Positions 1 through 7,780 of a stretch of 64,000 nucleotides of DNA are shown in pieces. Position 1 is the stretch's first letter, and every line of letters starts with the position of its first letter. The notes under the pieces are model-generated. The model searched no databases, was not told the DNA's origin, and saw only the letters and a program-made list of their open reading frames with translations. Location: contig NZ_SDIC01000001.1 in the NCBI RefSeq assembly GCF_004116405.1, positions 682,001 through 746,000 of the forward strand. The letters are read 5' to 3'. The position numbers and the translations under genes were made by a program. The DNA is from Halegenticoccus tardaugens (GTDB lineage Archaea > Halobacteriota > Halobacteria > Halobacteriales > Haloferacaceae).

Positions 1-1
1 C

Positions 2-253
2 TGGTCGTACGGTTCGCCGTCGCAGGTCGCGATCGAACTCGACGGCCCAGCGGACGCCGACTTCGACCTGTACGCGAACGAGGGCGACGGCGAGTGTCCC
101 ACCACGAGTTCGTACGACTACCGCTCGTGGGGACCGGACAGCCAGGAGAGCATCGTCATCGACGCCCCCGACGCGTCCGCGGACCTCACCGTGCTCGTCG
201 ACTCGTACGGCGGGAGCGGCGACTACACGTTGACGATCACGGAATACGCGTAG
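2..253 (+). CDS. C-terminal part of a secreted protein with a PPC-like domain (5' end outside window)
   Basis: An open frame enters from the left edge and ends with TAG at 251-253, giving about 83 residues. The segment is acidic and rich in Tyr, Ser and Gly, with short beta-strand patterns such as FDLYANEGDG and the terminal SGDYTLTITEYA. That ending is typical of bacterial/archaeal pre-peptidase C-terminal (PPC) domains, a jelly-roll appended to extracellular proteases. The parent could be a halolysin-type subtilisin, but no catalytic part lies in the window, so this is inference. Two half-conserved features, a Cys in DGECPT and the repeated Asp clusters, fit an extracellular high-salt domain. 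Confidence 0.6.
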   Translation, partial: WSYGSPSQVAIELDGPADADFDLYANEGDGECPTTSSYDYRSWGPDSQESIVIDAPDASADLTVLVDSYGGSGDYTLTITEYA

Positions 254-310
254 GCGATCGGGGACCGGGTCCGCGCCGCGCGTCGTCGGCGTCGAAAAAC
301 GACGCGAGGG

Positions 311-880
311 TCAGCGCGTCGCGTCGTTCCGGACGAGCGTGTCGTCGGCGAGATACCTGTCGAGCGTCTGCGCGTCCGCTTCGAGAACCCTGAGGCGTCC
401 GCGCAGGAGTTCGCCGGTCGCCGCGTCGCCCAGTTCGGCCGCCAGTTCGACGTGCTCGCGCATCCGAACCGCGAGCGTCGCGTACCCGTCGAGGTCGCGC
501 GCCAGCGACGACCGGAGGTCGTAGCGGTTCGCGGCCTCGATGTACATCGGCGCGTGCTCGCGGATGCCCATCGGACCGCAGACCGGAACCCCGCCGAGGG
601 CGTGCACCCGAAGGGCGACGTCGTCGGTCGTCTCCGCGAGCCGGTCGGCGGCGGACGCGAGGAAGTCGGCGACCTCCGTCGACTCGGCCCCCTCGACGGT
701 CCAGTAGTGTTTGCGCACCTGGTTGAACAGGATGTACAGCCCCGACAACTCCGCGTTCAGGGCGTCGACGAGCATCGCCGCGGCCTCCCGCGGGAGCCGG
801 AGGTCGTTCTCGACGACCGTGCCCCACTCCCGGCGGACGTGAACCGCGTCGGGTTTCCGGAGGTGCGATCGGCTCGCCAT
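311..880 (-). CDS. Dps/ferritin-like protein, second of a tandem pair
   Basis: 189 residues, starting at MASRSHLRKP. The four-helix Dps family is recognisable from the KHYW motif, the RVHALGGV turn and the C-terminal YLADDTLV, all matching haloarchaeal DpsA. Dps proteins form dodecamers that oxidise and store iron and protect DNA. Here the His before Trp in the family HHW motif is Tyr, the second His is Ala (EVADFL) and the Glu of the LAER motif is Leu (VALR), so the usual inter-subunit ferroxidase centre looks incomplete. Start is 2 bp after the stop of the upstream paralogue, implying one transcript. A role in iron or DNA binding without ferroxidation is possible; the family call is firm, the activity is not. 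Confidence 0.8.
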   Translation of the reverse strand: MASRSHLRKPDAVHVRREWGTVVENDLRLPREAAAMLVDALNAELSGLYILFNQVRKHYWTVEGAESTEVADFLASAADRLAETTDDVALRVHALGGVPVCGPMGIREHAPMYIEAANRYDLRSSLARDLDGYATLAVRMREHVELAAELGDAATGELLRGRLRVLEADAQTLDRYLADDTLVRNDATR

Positions 881-882
881 CG

Positions 883-1458
883 TCACCCGTCCCTCCGTTC
901 TCCGACGAGCGCGTCGTCTTCGAGGAACCGTTCGACGGCGTGCGCGTCGGCTTCGAGGTCGCGGAGGTGGTCGCGAAGCCGCGTCGCGGTCCCCGGGTCG
1001 CCCACCTCCTCCGCGAGGCCGACGTGTTCGCGCATCTCCGCGACGAGCACCGCGTATCCTTCCAGGTCGCCTTCGAGCGAGGTTCGCAGGTCGTAGAGGT
1101 CCTCGGCTTCGAGGTGGACCCGGGCGTTCTCCTGGAGGGTCGGCGGCGTGTTCGGCGGGACGCCGCCGAGTTCGACGATGCGGACCGCGAGGTCGTCGTT
1201 GATCGCGCGGGTGCGCCGGTAGGCCTCCCGCAGGAACTCGGCGACCTGACGGAACTCCGCGCCCTCGGCCGTCCAGTAGTGCTTGCGGAGCAGGTAGAAC
1301 AGGTTGAACGTCCCCGCGTGGTCGACGCTGAGGGCGTCGACGACCGCCGCCGCGGCGTCGCGGTCGATTCCCTGCAGATTTTCGACGACGGTTCCCCACT
1401 CCTGGCGCAGCTCCCCGACGTCGGGCTCGCGAACCAGACCGATCTGTTTATTCGCCAT
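883..1458 (-). CDS. Dps/ferritin-like protein, first of a tandem pair
   Basis: 191 residues from MANKQIGLVR. The frame stays open for 19 more codons upstream, but this ATG fits the family N-terminus. It shares with its downstream paralogue the KHYWT motif, the RIVELGGV turn and the ending FLEDDALV. The ferroxidase positions are again altered compared with the DpsA pattern: Tyr for the first His, Ala for the second (RQVAEFL), Val for the helix-C Glu (LAVR). The pair is transcribed from a promoter region that contains a perfect inverted repeat 54-76 nt before this start, so it probably responds to a repressor, plausibly metal or redox sensing. The parallel loss in both copies suggests divergence preceded duplication. 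Confidence 0.8.
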   Translation of the reverse strand: MANKQIGLVREPDVGELRQEWGTVVENLQGIDRDAAAAVVDALSVDHAGTFNLFYLLRKHYWTAEGAEFRQVAEFLREAYRRTRAINDDLAVRIVELGGVPPNTPPTLQENARVHLEAEDLYDLRTSLEGDLEGYAVLVAEMREHVGLAEEVGDPGTATRLRDHLRDLEADAHAVERFLEDDALVGERRDG

Positions 1459-1511
1459 GGCTCTCACTCCTCTTCGTACGTCTTGAGCGACGAACCGCTT
1501 AAGTTTTATCA

Positions 1512-1534
1512 GCATCCCTATAATTTAGGGATGC
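1512..1534. promoter_or_regulatory. Perfect inverted repeat, likely operator of the Dps-like pair
   Basis: GCATCCCTA at 1512-1520 is exactly mirrored by TAGGGATGC at 1526-1534, with a 5-nt AT spacer. On the minus strand it overlaps the AT-rich stretch (AAATTATA) expected to hold the BRE/TATA element, so a bound dimeric repressor would block transcription factor binding. Position and symmetry are seen; operator function is inferred. Confidence 0.6.
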
Positions 1535-1742
1535 CAAAAATCTAACGCGCTAACTGGCGGGAAGTACACAGGCCCGGCGAGCGCCGGAACGGCCCCGCGC
1601 CGACGGCGCGTTCGTGCGCGCGGTGGAGAGCGAACGCGCGCACCCCTCCACGCACGTCCCGTCTCGCCGCACGTTTATATCCGAGAGCGGGACCACCTCG
1701 GCGCGACCGGCAGCGGGAACGCACCAGCCGGTCTGATACCTC

Positions 1743-1919
1743 ATGCACTGTCGAAACTGCGGTCACACGGACCAGTTCGTGCTGCTCGTCGAACTCTCGG
1801 CGCTCGTCGCCGACCGCGCCTCGCGCGCGGACTGGACGCTCTCGGTCGAGTGTCCCTCCTGCGCGAGCACCGACGTCGCGGGCGACCCCGCGACGCTCCT
1901 TCGACGAGCTATCGACTGA
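1743..1919 (+). CDS. Small zinc-ribbon protein (58 aa)
   Basis: 58 residues starting MHCRNCGHTD. Two CxxC knuckles, CRNC near residues 3-6 and CPSC near residues 39-42, would bind one zinc ion; the segment between them is helical and hydrophobic. This is the architecture of the zinc-finger microproteins common in haloarchaea, some of which affect motility or biofilm, but the specific role here is unknown. A TATA-like TTTATATC at about 1673-1680 sits 63-70 nt upstream, giving a short leader. The last 11 nt overlap the end of the convergent gene at 1909-2319. Confidence 0.6.
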   Translation: MHCRNCGHTDQFVLLVELSALVADRASRADWTLSVECPSCASTDVAGDPATLLRRAID

Positions 1920-2319
1920 CCACGCGGTCGTACGCGTCGGTCGACCCGTCGTCGCCCCCTCGACCGGTCCACGCGACGAACGCGACGCCCGCCTCGGTCG
2001 CCGCCCGCCGGCACGAGCGCTCCAGACGCTCGACGGCGTCGGGCGACCACGACGAGAGCAGCCACCGTCGCTCCCGGAGCCAGATGGCGGCGGGGGCGGT
2101 CCGACGCGCCTCGCGCGCGAGCACGCGGTTCGCCCGTTCGAGTTCCGTCTGGTCGAACCGGTACCGGCGGTCCGCGCCGGTCAGCGCGATCGGGTGCCGC
2201 CAGCGATCGCCGTCGAACGTCGAAACGAGGTTCGGGCTAAGGACCAGACAGTCCGCGGGCGTCGGCGCGGGCGCGGCGGCGCGAACCAGTACGGCCCTCG
2301 GCCTCCCATCCGAGGTCAT
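1909..2319 (-). CDS. Haloarchaeal hypothetical protein (136 aa)
   Basis: 136 residues with no domain I recognise. It begins MTSDGRPRAVLVRAAAP and contains one Cys, several Trp (WRHP, IWLRERRWLL) and a basic helix VERLERSCRRAATEAG. The composition (Arg-rich, few hydrophobic runs) suggests a soluble cytoplasmic protein. Codon use resembles the neighbours, and no longer frame competes on the other strand. It converges on the small zinc-ribbon gene, overlapping it by 11 nt, which is the only contextual hint. It could be a fast-evolving lineage-specific protein; a chance frame is less likely given its GC3-rich codon pattern. Confidence 0.5.
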   Translation of the reverse strand: MTSDGRPRAVLVRAAAPAPTPADCLVLSPNLVSTFDGDRWRHPIALTGADRRYRFDQTELERANRVLAREARRTAPAAIWLRERRWLLSSWSPDAVERLERSCRRAATEAGVAFVAWTGRGGDDGSTDAYDRVVSR

Positions 2320-2390
2320 CGTACCACTATTGACTATTTCGGCGGAATAGCTAAAAGTGCATAACAGTGTCGGTGTCGTCTTCGACGCTG

Positions 2391-2567
2391 ATGGCCGACA
2401 AACGCGACGAAGAGATACTCGGAACGACGAAAGTGACGGACCGTTGGCGGATCAGTCTCATCAAAGCGGTGCGAGAGGAACTCGTAACCGACGGCGACGA
2501 CGTCGAGATCGGCGATCGGATCGTGTTCAAGCGACGCGGCGACGACATCGTCCTCGAACGCGCGTGA
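2391..2567 (+). CDS. AbrB/SpoVT-like DNA-binding protein (58 aa)
   Basis: 58 residues from MADKRDEEIL. The pattern, strand TKVTDRWRISL, helix IKAVREELV, then DVEIGDRIVFKRRGDDIVLERA, is the swapped-hairpin beta-barrel of AbrB/SpoVT domains, which bind DNA as dimers and act as transition-state regulators or antitoxins. No toxin gene lies next to it, so a free-standing regulator is more likely. An in-frame GTG at 2367 could extend the N-terminus by eight residues, but the ATG at 2391 matches the usual haloarchaeal family start (MADxxDEEIL-like). It is followed by a gene remnant. Confidence 0.65.
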   Translation: MADKRDEEILGTTKVTDRWRISLIKAVREELVTDGDDVEIGDRIVFKRRGDDIVLERA

Positions 2568-2603
2568 GCCGCCGCGCGGAGACGCGCGGCGACCGACGGC
2601 TGA

Positions 2604-2867
2604 CGGGCGACGGTCGAGCCGACCGCCGTCGAGGAACACCGCCGGGAGACGCACCGGGGCGTCGTCTCGAATCGTACGTTCGTCCCGGAGCAGGTCGCGG
2701 CGAACGCGCGCCGCGACATCGACGACCCGTCGGAGCCGACGCTCGCCGGTGTGAACCCGACCCTGTCGGCGTACGGCGTCGGCCAGGACGCGCTCTCGGC
2801 TCTCGGGTACGAGATCGGCTACGACACGATTGACCAGGCCGAAGTCAGGGTGCGAAAGGCGACGTGA
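2604..2867 (+). pseudogene. Orphan coding remnant without a start codon
   Basis: After an in-frame TGA at 2601-2603 a frame of about 87 codons runs to TGA at 2865-2867. It has protein-like composition and GC3 bias (for example SNRTFVPEQVAANARRDID and LSALGYEIGYDTIDQAEVRV) but no ATG, and its first GTG falls in the second half. It reads like the C-terminal end of a soluble protein whose 5' part has been lost. I do not recognise the family. The rest of 2568-3000 shows nothing else. Confidence 0.4.
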
Positions 2868-3000
2868 CGCCGCGGGACCATCGGGACGCCTCCGGGCGGC
2901 GACGGCGGGGCCGAGAACCGCCGACCGGCGGCCCGGTTCCGGCATCCGAACCGGGCCCGACGATACAAACCCGTCGGACCCGAAACTCGCACGTGCCCCC

Positions 3001-3516
3001 ATGACCGATCGGTCTCCTCCGGCCCCGGACGGACCGGGCCCCGAACCGCTTCGGAAAGCACTGCTCGCGGCGGGCGTCTTCGGCTTCGGATTCAGCGGGC
3101 TGATAGACGTGCTCGTCCTCCACCACGTGCTCCAGCTCCACCACCTCCTGTCGAACGTGTACGACCCGGCGACGCTGTCCGGTCTCCGAGTCAACATCCT
3201 CGCGGACGGGTTGTTCTCCGTCGGCATGCTGATCGTCGCGGGTGTCGGCGCCGGACTCGTCTGGCGGGCGGAGCGGCGGTCCGTCGCTCCACTCCCGACC
3301 CGGCCGCTCGTCGGTTCGGCCGTCATCGGACTCGGCGCGTTCGACCTGTTCGACGTGGTGGTCAACCACACGATCCTCGATCTCCACAGCGCGACCGACG
3401 GCCCCGGCTACTACGACCCCCACTGGGCCGTCGTCAGTCTGCTCATCATCGGCGCTGGCGCGTACGTCTACAGGACGGGACTCGCACGAACGCGAGGCGG
3501 CACCGAGGAGCGATGA
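3001..3516 (+). CDS. DUF2243-type membrane protein
   Basis: 171 residues. Four hydrophobic segments are visible: roughly residues 18-40 (ALLAAGVFGFGFSGLIDVLV), 66-86, 99-118 and 141-156. His and Asp clusters lie at the membrane edges (LHHVLQLHHLL; HTILDLHSATDGPGYYDPHW), as in the DUF2243 predicted membrane protein family. The conserved His could bind a metal or haem, but function is unknown; relatives often sit near copper or cytochrome oxidase assembly genes. Its stop overlaps the start of the next small membrane protein (ATGA), so the two are probably translationally coupled. Confidence 0.7.
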   Translation: MTDRSPPAPDGPGPEPLRKALLAAGVFGFGFSGLIDVLVLHHVLQLHHLLSNVYDPATLSGLRVNILADGLFSVGMLIVAGVGAGLVWRAERRSVAPLPTRPLVGSAVIGLGAFDLFDVVVNHTILDLHSATDGPGYYDPHWAVVSLLIIGAGAYVYRTGLARTRGGTEER

Positions 3517-3668
3517 CCGCAATCTCGCTCGTCGCGCACGCCGGATCGTCCGGATCGCCCCTCCCTCACTGGTTGGCCCTGCTCGTCGCCGTCGTCGCGC
3601 TGTGGATGCTCATCGGCGGCGGCGTCGTCGCGGCCGACGCGTTCCTTTCGAGATTCTTCGACGGGTAG
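3513..3668 (+). CDS. Small single-pass membrane protein (51 aa)
   Basis: 51 residues starting at ATG 3513, overlapping the stop of the DUF2243 gene by 4 nt. The N-terminus carries a His-containing polar stretch (VAHAGSSGSPLPHW), followed by one transmembrane helix around residues 21-42 (LALLVAVVALWMLIGGGVV) and a short charged tail LSRFFDG. Coupling to the DUF2243 gene suggests the two products interact in the membrane. No family recognised. Confidence 0.6.
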   Translation: MTAISLVAHAGSSGSPLPHWLALLVAVVALWMLIGGGVVAADAFLSRFFDG

Positions 3669-3751
3669 TGCGTTGCAGCTCCCGACGCGCGGGCCGATTC
3701 CGGACGGTGGCGCTCGCCGCACCGTGCGCGATCAAAAGGGTAAGTCGGTCG

Positions 3752-5017
3752 CTACTTCTCGTTGACTTCGAGCACCTTGCCGGCGGCGATCGTCTGGCCC
3801 ATGTCGCGGATGGCGAACGAGCCGAGCTCGGGGATCTCGCCGGACGGCTCGATGCTCAGCGGCTTCTGCGGCCGCAGCGTGACGACGGCGGCGTCGCCGG
3901 CCTTGACGAAGTCCGGGTTCTCCTCCGCGACCTCGCCCGTCTTCGGGTCCAGCTTCTGGTTGAGGGCTTCGAACGTGCAGGCGACCTGCGCCGTGTGCGC
4001 GTGAATGACCGGGGTGTAGCCGGCGGTGATGACAGAGGGGTGCTGCATGACGACGATCTGCGCCTTGAACGTCTCGGCGACCTTCGGCGGGTCGTCGGCC
4101 GGGCCGCACACGTCACCCCGACGGATGTCGTTTTTGCCGACGCCGCGGACGTTGAACCCGACGTTGTCGCCGGGTTCCGCCCGCGGCACCTCCTCGTGGT
4201 GCATCTCGATCGTCTTCACCTCGCCGGAGACGTCCGAGGGCTGGAACGAGACGCTCGCCCCCGTTTCGAGGACGCCCGTCTCGACGCGGCCGACGGGGAC
4301 GGTGCCGATGCCGGAGATGGTGTAGACGTCCTGGATCGGCAGCCGCAGCGGCGCGTCCGTCGGCGGCTGGGGCTCCGGCAGGTTGTTCAGCGCTTCGAGG
4401 ATCGTCGGCCCGTCGAACCACGGCATGTTGCCGACGTGCTCTGCGACGTTGTCGCCCTCGAACGCCGAGATCGGGATGAAGCGCGCGTCGTCCGTGTCGA
4501 AACGAACCTGCGTGAGCAGCTTCTTCACGTCGTCTCGGACCTCCTCGTACCGTTCTTGATCGTAGTCGACGGTGTCCATCTTGTTGACCGCGACGATGAG
4601 CGTCTCGATGCCGAGGGTGCGGGCGAGGAAGACGTGCTCGCGGGTCTGGGGAGCGACGCCGTCGTCCGCGGCGACCACGAGGACGGCGTGGTCAGCCTGC
4701 GACGCGCCCGTGATCATGTTCTTCACGAAGTCGCGGTGACCGGGCGTGTCCACGATCGTGAAGTAGTACTTGTCCGTGTCGAACCGCTGGTGGGCGATGT
4801 CGATGGTGACGCCGCGCTCGCGCTCCTCGGCGAGGTTGTCCATCACGTAGGCGAACTCGAAGCCGCTCTTGCCCTTCTCGGCCGCCTCCTCGCGGTACTG
4901 CTGGATGATGTGCTCCGGTACGGATCCGGTTTCGAAGAGGAGTCGGCCCACGAGCGTGCTCTTGCCGTGGTCGACGTGTCCGATGATCGCCAAATTCTGG
5001 TGTGGTTTCTCGGCCAT
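3752..5017 (-). CDS. tuf: Elongation factor 1-alpha (archaeal EF-Tu)
   Basis: 421 residues starting [10 protein letters not shown]. GTPase that delivers aminoacyl-tRNA to the ribosome. G1 is GHVDHGKS (13-20), G3 is DTPGH (90-94) and G4 is NKMD (145-148), with the switch-I element RGVTID in place; domains 2 and 3 follow ([37 protein letters not shown]). Length and motifs are those of a functional protein. In haloarchaea tuf is usually followed by rpsJ (S10); here the next sequence downstream is a short gap and a convergent gene, so it stands alone. It could be a second copy or a relocated single copy. An in-frame ATG 54 nt upstream was rejected because this start fits the family. Confidence 0.95.
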   Translation of the reverse strand: MAEKPHQNLAIIGHVDHGKSTLVGRLLFETGSVPEHIIQQYREEAAEKGKSGFEFAYVMDNLAEERERGVTIDIAHQRFDTDKYYFTIVDTPGHRDFVKNMITGASQADHAVLVVAADDGVAPQTREHVFLARTLGIETLIVAVNKMDTVDYDQERYEEVRDDVKKLLTQVRFDTDDARFIPISAFEGDNVAEHVGNMPWFDGPTILEALNNLPEPQPPTDAPLRLPIQDVYTISGIGTVPVGRVETGVLETGASVSFQPSDVSGEVKTIEMHHEEVPRAEPGDNVGFNVRGVGKNDIRRGDVCGPADDPPKVAETFKAQIVVMQHPSVITAGYTPVIHAHTAQVACTFEALNQKLDPKTGEVAEENPDFVKAGDAAVVTLRPQKPLSIEPSGEIPELGSFAIRDMGQTIAAGKVLEVNEK

Positions 5018-5435
5018 TGTGAATCTCGGCGGGTGTCCGCCTGACGGGGACGGTAGGCGCTCCAGCGGCAAAACGGTTCCTCGCGACGGTTCGGGTAACT
5101 GTCGGAGAACGTGTCACGACGCCCGCGAACCGAGCGGTCGAATTCGCGATTCGAGCACCGCCCCGCCCGTCGTCCAGCGGCCTACGGGAGCGAGTTCACC
5201 GAACCGCCCGCATCGCGTGTTCCATCTCCGCGAACGTCGCCGTCCGCCGCGCCGACTCGCGTCCCCGTCCCGTCGACCCGCCGTCAGAATTAGTAACTAC
5301 AATCATACTCAATTGATGTGCGGACAGCCTAATAACTCTTTCGCGCGCCGTGTTAGCCTACGAAATTTTCATCCGCGGGCGTCCGCTGGCCGACGCCGGC
5401 GGTCGCCTTTTCTCCGCCGTCAGCCTTCAACGTAC
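5018..5435. other. Gene-free divergent promoter region (418 bp)
   Basis: Lies between the divergent tuf and deacylase genes. Its right half, about 5288-5345, is markedly AT-rich for this genome (AATTAGTAACTACAATC, CCTAATAACTCTTTC) and probably contains promoter elements for the rightward gene. No open frame with good codon bias, tRNA or repeat was seen. Confidence 0.4.
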
Positions 5436-6464
5436 ATGGAAGAGCCGACGAACGCGTTCGAGTGCGACGGCCGCAGGGTTCCGCCCGGCGGCCGGGTCTA
5501 TCTGAAACACGAGATCACCGAGACGTACCTGAGCGATCCCGTTTCGCTTCCCGTGACGATCATCAACGGCGACGAACCCGGTCCGCGGATGTTCCTCAGC
5601 GCCGCGATCCACGGCGACGAGCTCAACGGCGTCGAGGCCGTCCGGGAGGTCGCAGACGAACTCGACCACGAGTCGCTCCGGGGCACGATCGTCTGCCTCC
5701 ACGTGGTGAACGTGCCCGGGTTCAACGCGCAGGAACGGTACCTCCCGCTGGACGACAGCGACCTCAACCGCTCCTTTCCGGGGCACCCCGAGGGGACGCG
5801 CGCGCAGCGGATCGCGGATCGAGTGTACCGGACGTTCGTCGAACCGTGCGACTTCGGCATCGACTTTCACACCTCGACCCGCGGTCGGACGAACCTCGTC
5901 CACGTCCGCGCCGACCTCGCGGACGAGCGGGTCGACCGCCTCGCGCGCGCGTTCGCGTCGAACGTGATCGTCGACGGCGCGGGACCCGGCGGATCGCTCC
6001 GGCGCGTGGCGACGGCAGACGGGGTCCCGACGATCACCGTCGAGATGGGCGAAGCGCACCGGTTCGAGCGCGAACTCGTCGACGCGGCCGTCGAAGGCGT
6101 CAAGAGCGTCCTCGCCGAGTTCGACATGCACCCCCAGCGACGGGTGCACTGGCCGGGGTGGCGGACGATCGTCGACGCCGAGCGCGAAAAGACGTGGATT
6201 CGGGCGGACGCCGGCGGCATCGTGGAGATGCACGTCGCCGGCGGGACGCTCGTCAGCGAGGACGAGCGGATCTGCACCGTCACGAACCCGTTCGACAAGG
6301 TGCTCACGACCGTCGAAGCGCCCTTCTCCGGCGTCGCTCTCGGCACTCTGAAGAACCCCGTCGTCTACCCCGGCGATCCGATCTGCCACTTCGTGCGCGT
6401 CTCCGAGGGGACGCGGCGCGTGCTCGAAGCCCGACGAGCGGCGAACGGATCGGCCGACGCGTGA
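5436..6464 (+). CDS. Succinylglutamate desuccinylase/aspartoacylase (AstE/AspA) family protein
   Basis: 342 residues. A zinc carboxypeptidase-fold (M14-like) deacylase: the first zinc ligands lie in HGDELNGVEAV (His..Glu), the substrate Arg region in DDSDLNRSFPG, the third ligand in the DFHTSTRG motif, and a catalytic Glu in TVEMGEAHRF. A C-terminal beta-domain (about residues 245-325, GGIVEMHVAGGTLVSEDERI) resembles the biotinyl/lipoyl-like extension seen in this family. Such enzymes remove acyl groups from amino acids or amino-acid-like solutes; the substrate cannot be told from sequence. No operon partner. Start at ATG 5436 chosen as the only ATG giving the full N-terminal strand. Confidence 0.8.
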   Translation: MEEPTNAFECDGRRVPPGGRVYLKHEITETYLSDPVSLPVTIINGDEPGPRMFLSAAIHGDELNGVEAVREVADELDHESLRGTIVCLHVVNVPGFNAQERYLPLDDSDLNRSFPGHPEGTRAQRIADRVYRTFVEPCDFGIDFHTSTRGRTNLVHVRADLADERVDRLARAFASNVIVDGAGPGGSLRRVATADGVPTITVEMGEAHRFERELVDAAVEGVKSVLAEFDMHPQRRVHWPGWRTIVDAEREKTWIRADAGGIVEMHVAGGTLVSEDERICTVTNPFDKVLTTVEAPFSGVALGTLKNPVVYPGDPICHFVRVSEGTRRVLEARRAANGSADA

Positions 6465-6486
6465 GCGAAGAGTCGCGAGAGCCGAC

Positions 6487-7314
6487 TCACCCGCCGCACG
6501 CTCGCTCGACGAGCGCCCCGACCCGTCCCCCGAGGTCGTCGACGTGTTCGGAGTCGAACAGTCCCTGCCCGTGCGCGCTCCCCCCGTACGTCACCAGCTC
6601 TTTCGGTTCGGACGCGCCCTCGTGCAGTTCGCGCGCGACGCGAACGAACCGCTCGTCGTCGCCCTCGCTGACGACGAAAAGGAGCCGGCCCTGCAAGTCG
6701 GACGCGACGTCCGCGCCGCCGCCCGCGGAGAGCGCGACCGTCCCGTCGACCGTCCCCTCGCCGGCGTTCGCGTTCGCTCGGACGACGGCCTCGCCGCCCG
6801 AACTCGCGCCGATCAGCACGAGCGCGGAGACGTCGCGCTCGTCCCGGAGGTACTCGATCGCGCCCCCAACCGACGCCGGTCGATCGTCGGGATCCTCGTC
6901 GATCGCGAGAACGAGGCGTCCGTCGCCGGCGAGCGCTTCCGCCCGCGGTTTCCAGCTCTCGCGGTCCATATTGATCTGCGGAACGAGCACGATTCCGCAG
7001 TCGCCGGAGCCGTACAGCGTCCCATCGATCGTCGCCCCGTGCGGCACTTCGAACGACACCGATTCGGGGCCCGAGTCGGGCCCGGCCGTTCCGTCCGCGT
7101 CCTCCGTCGCTTCGTCGGTCATTTCCGAGGCCGCCTCCTCGCCGTCGGTGCCCGAATTTCCGTCCGAGCCGTTCGGATCGTTCGGGTCGTTCGAGTCGTC
7201 GAGACAACCCGCGAGGCCGCCGCCCCCGAAAAGCAGCGCCCCCGAAGCGGCGAGAAATCGCCGTCGGCGGGATCGTTCGTCGGGCGTGCGCGATGAGTCT
7301 ACGTCGGTATTCAT
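6487..7314 (-). CDS. Tat-exported lipoprotein with alpha/beta-hydrolase-like domain
   Basis: 275 residues. The N-terminus has a twin-arginine motif (RRRRFLAASGALLFG) and a lipobox LAGC, so the protein is probably exported folded by Tat and lipid-anchored. An acidic Asp/Gly/Ser linker (about residues 38-80) follows, then a hydrolase-like domain with strand IVLVPQINMDRESW, the nucleophile elbow GASSGG, and a C-terminal GGSAHGQGLF that could supply the His. This resembles dienelactone-hydrolase-type alpha/beta hydrolases. Substrate unknown. It converges on the AstE-like gene with a 22-bp gap. Confidence 0.7.
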   Translation of the reverse strand: MNTDVDSSRTPDERSRRRRFLAASGALLFGGGGLAGCLDDSNDPNDPNGSDGNSGTDGEEAASEMTDEATEDADGTAGPDSGPESVSFEVPHGATIDGTLYGSGDCGIVLVPQINMDRESWKPRAEALAGDGRLVLAIDEDPDDRPASVGGAIEYLRDERDVSALVLIGASSGGEAVVRANANAGEGTVDGTVALSAGGGADVASDLQGRLLFVVSEGDDERFVRVARELHEGASEPKELVTYGGSAHGQGLFDSEHVDDLGGRVGALVERACGG

Positions 7315-7597
7315 TAGCTAGGGTGCGGTGTTCGCCTGTGGTTCTTCGAAGCTCCGCCGGACTCGCCCAGGCGGCCGTCGATTCCCCGACGTTCGCGTTA
7401 TCGAACTGGCGAGCTGACGCCGGACGCCGAAGCTGAACCGCCGTCGCGACGGCGCGAGCCGTCGTTTCGTCGTCCGCGACGTTCCGGCTCCGACGGTATA
7501 ATCGTTCGTCGGTCGTGCGTCGGCGACGACCGACCTCCCGCGGGACCGAGACACGTCGGACGCGCGGGCCGCTCGAAGGCCGAGATCGATTTCCCGC

Positions 7598-7780
7598 TCA
7601 GCGCCAGGCGGATAGCTCGGGGGCTTCGTTCGCACCGACCGCGATCCACGCGTCGTCACGGGTGAGATCCGCGATGATCGCTCGCGGTTCCGTTTCCTCC
7701 CCTCCCTCGTCGATCGCGAAGACGATTTCGGTGGTTTCTGCGCTCGTCCCGTCTTTTGCGGCAGTCCGTGATATTTTCAT
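7598..7780 (-). CDS. Small haloarchaeal protein (60 aa), DUF7556-like
   Basis: 60 residues from MKISRTAAKD. The C-terminal block IIADLTRDDAWIAVGANEAP followed by LSAWR is a pattern I associate with a small conserved haloarchaeal family (probably DUF7556), function unknown. It is acidic and soluble, probably a few strands and a helix. The frame stays open upstream for another 45 codons, but those are Arg-rich and non-conserved in style, so the internal ATG at 7780 is preferred. The 283 bp between it and the lipoprotein gene contain nothing I can identify. Confidence 0.5.
   Translation of the reverse strand: MKISRTAAKDGTSAETTEIVFAIDEGGEETEPRAIIADLTRDDAWIAVGANEAPELSAWR

Noticed and set aside
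3242..5044. 600-codon open frame opposite the EF-1A gene
   Set aside because: Exact antisense of a well-conserved gene; long antisense frames are expected at this G+C content, and the product has Arg/Asp/Val-rich composition with no domain.
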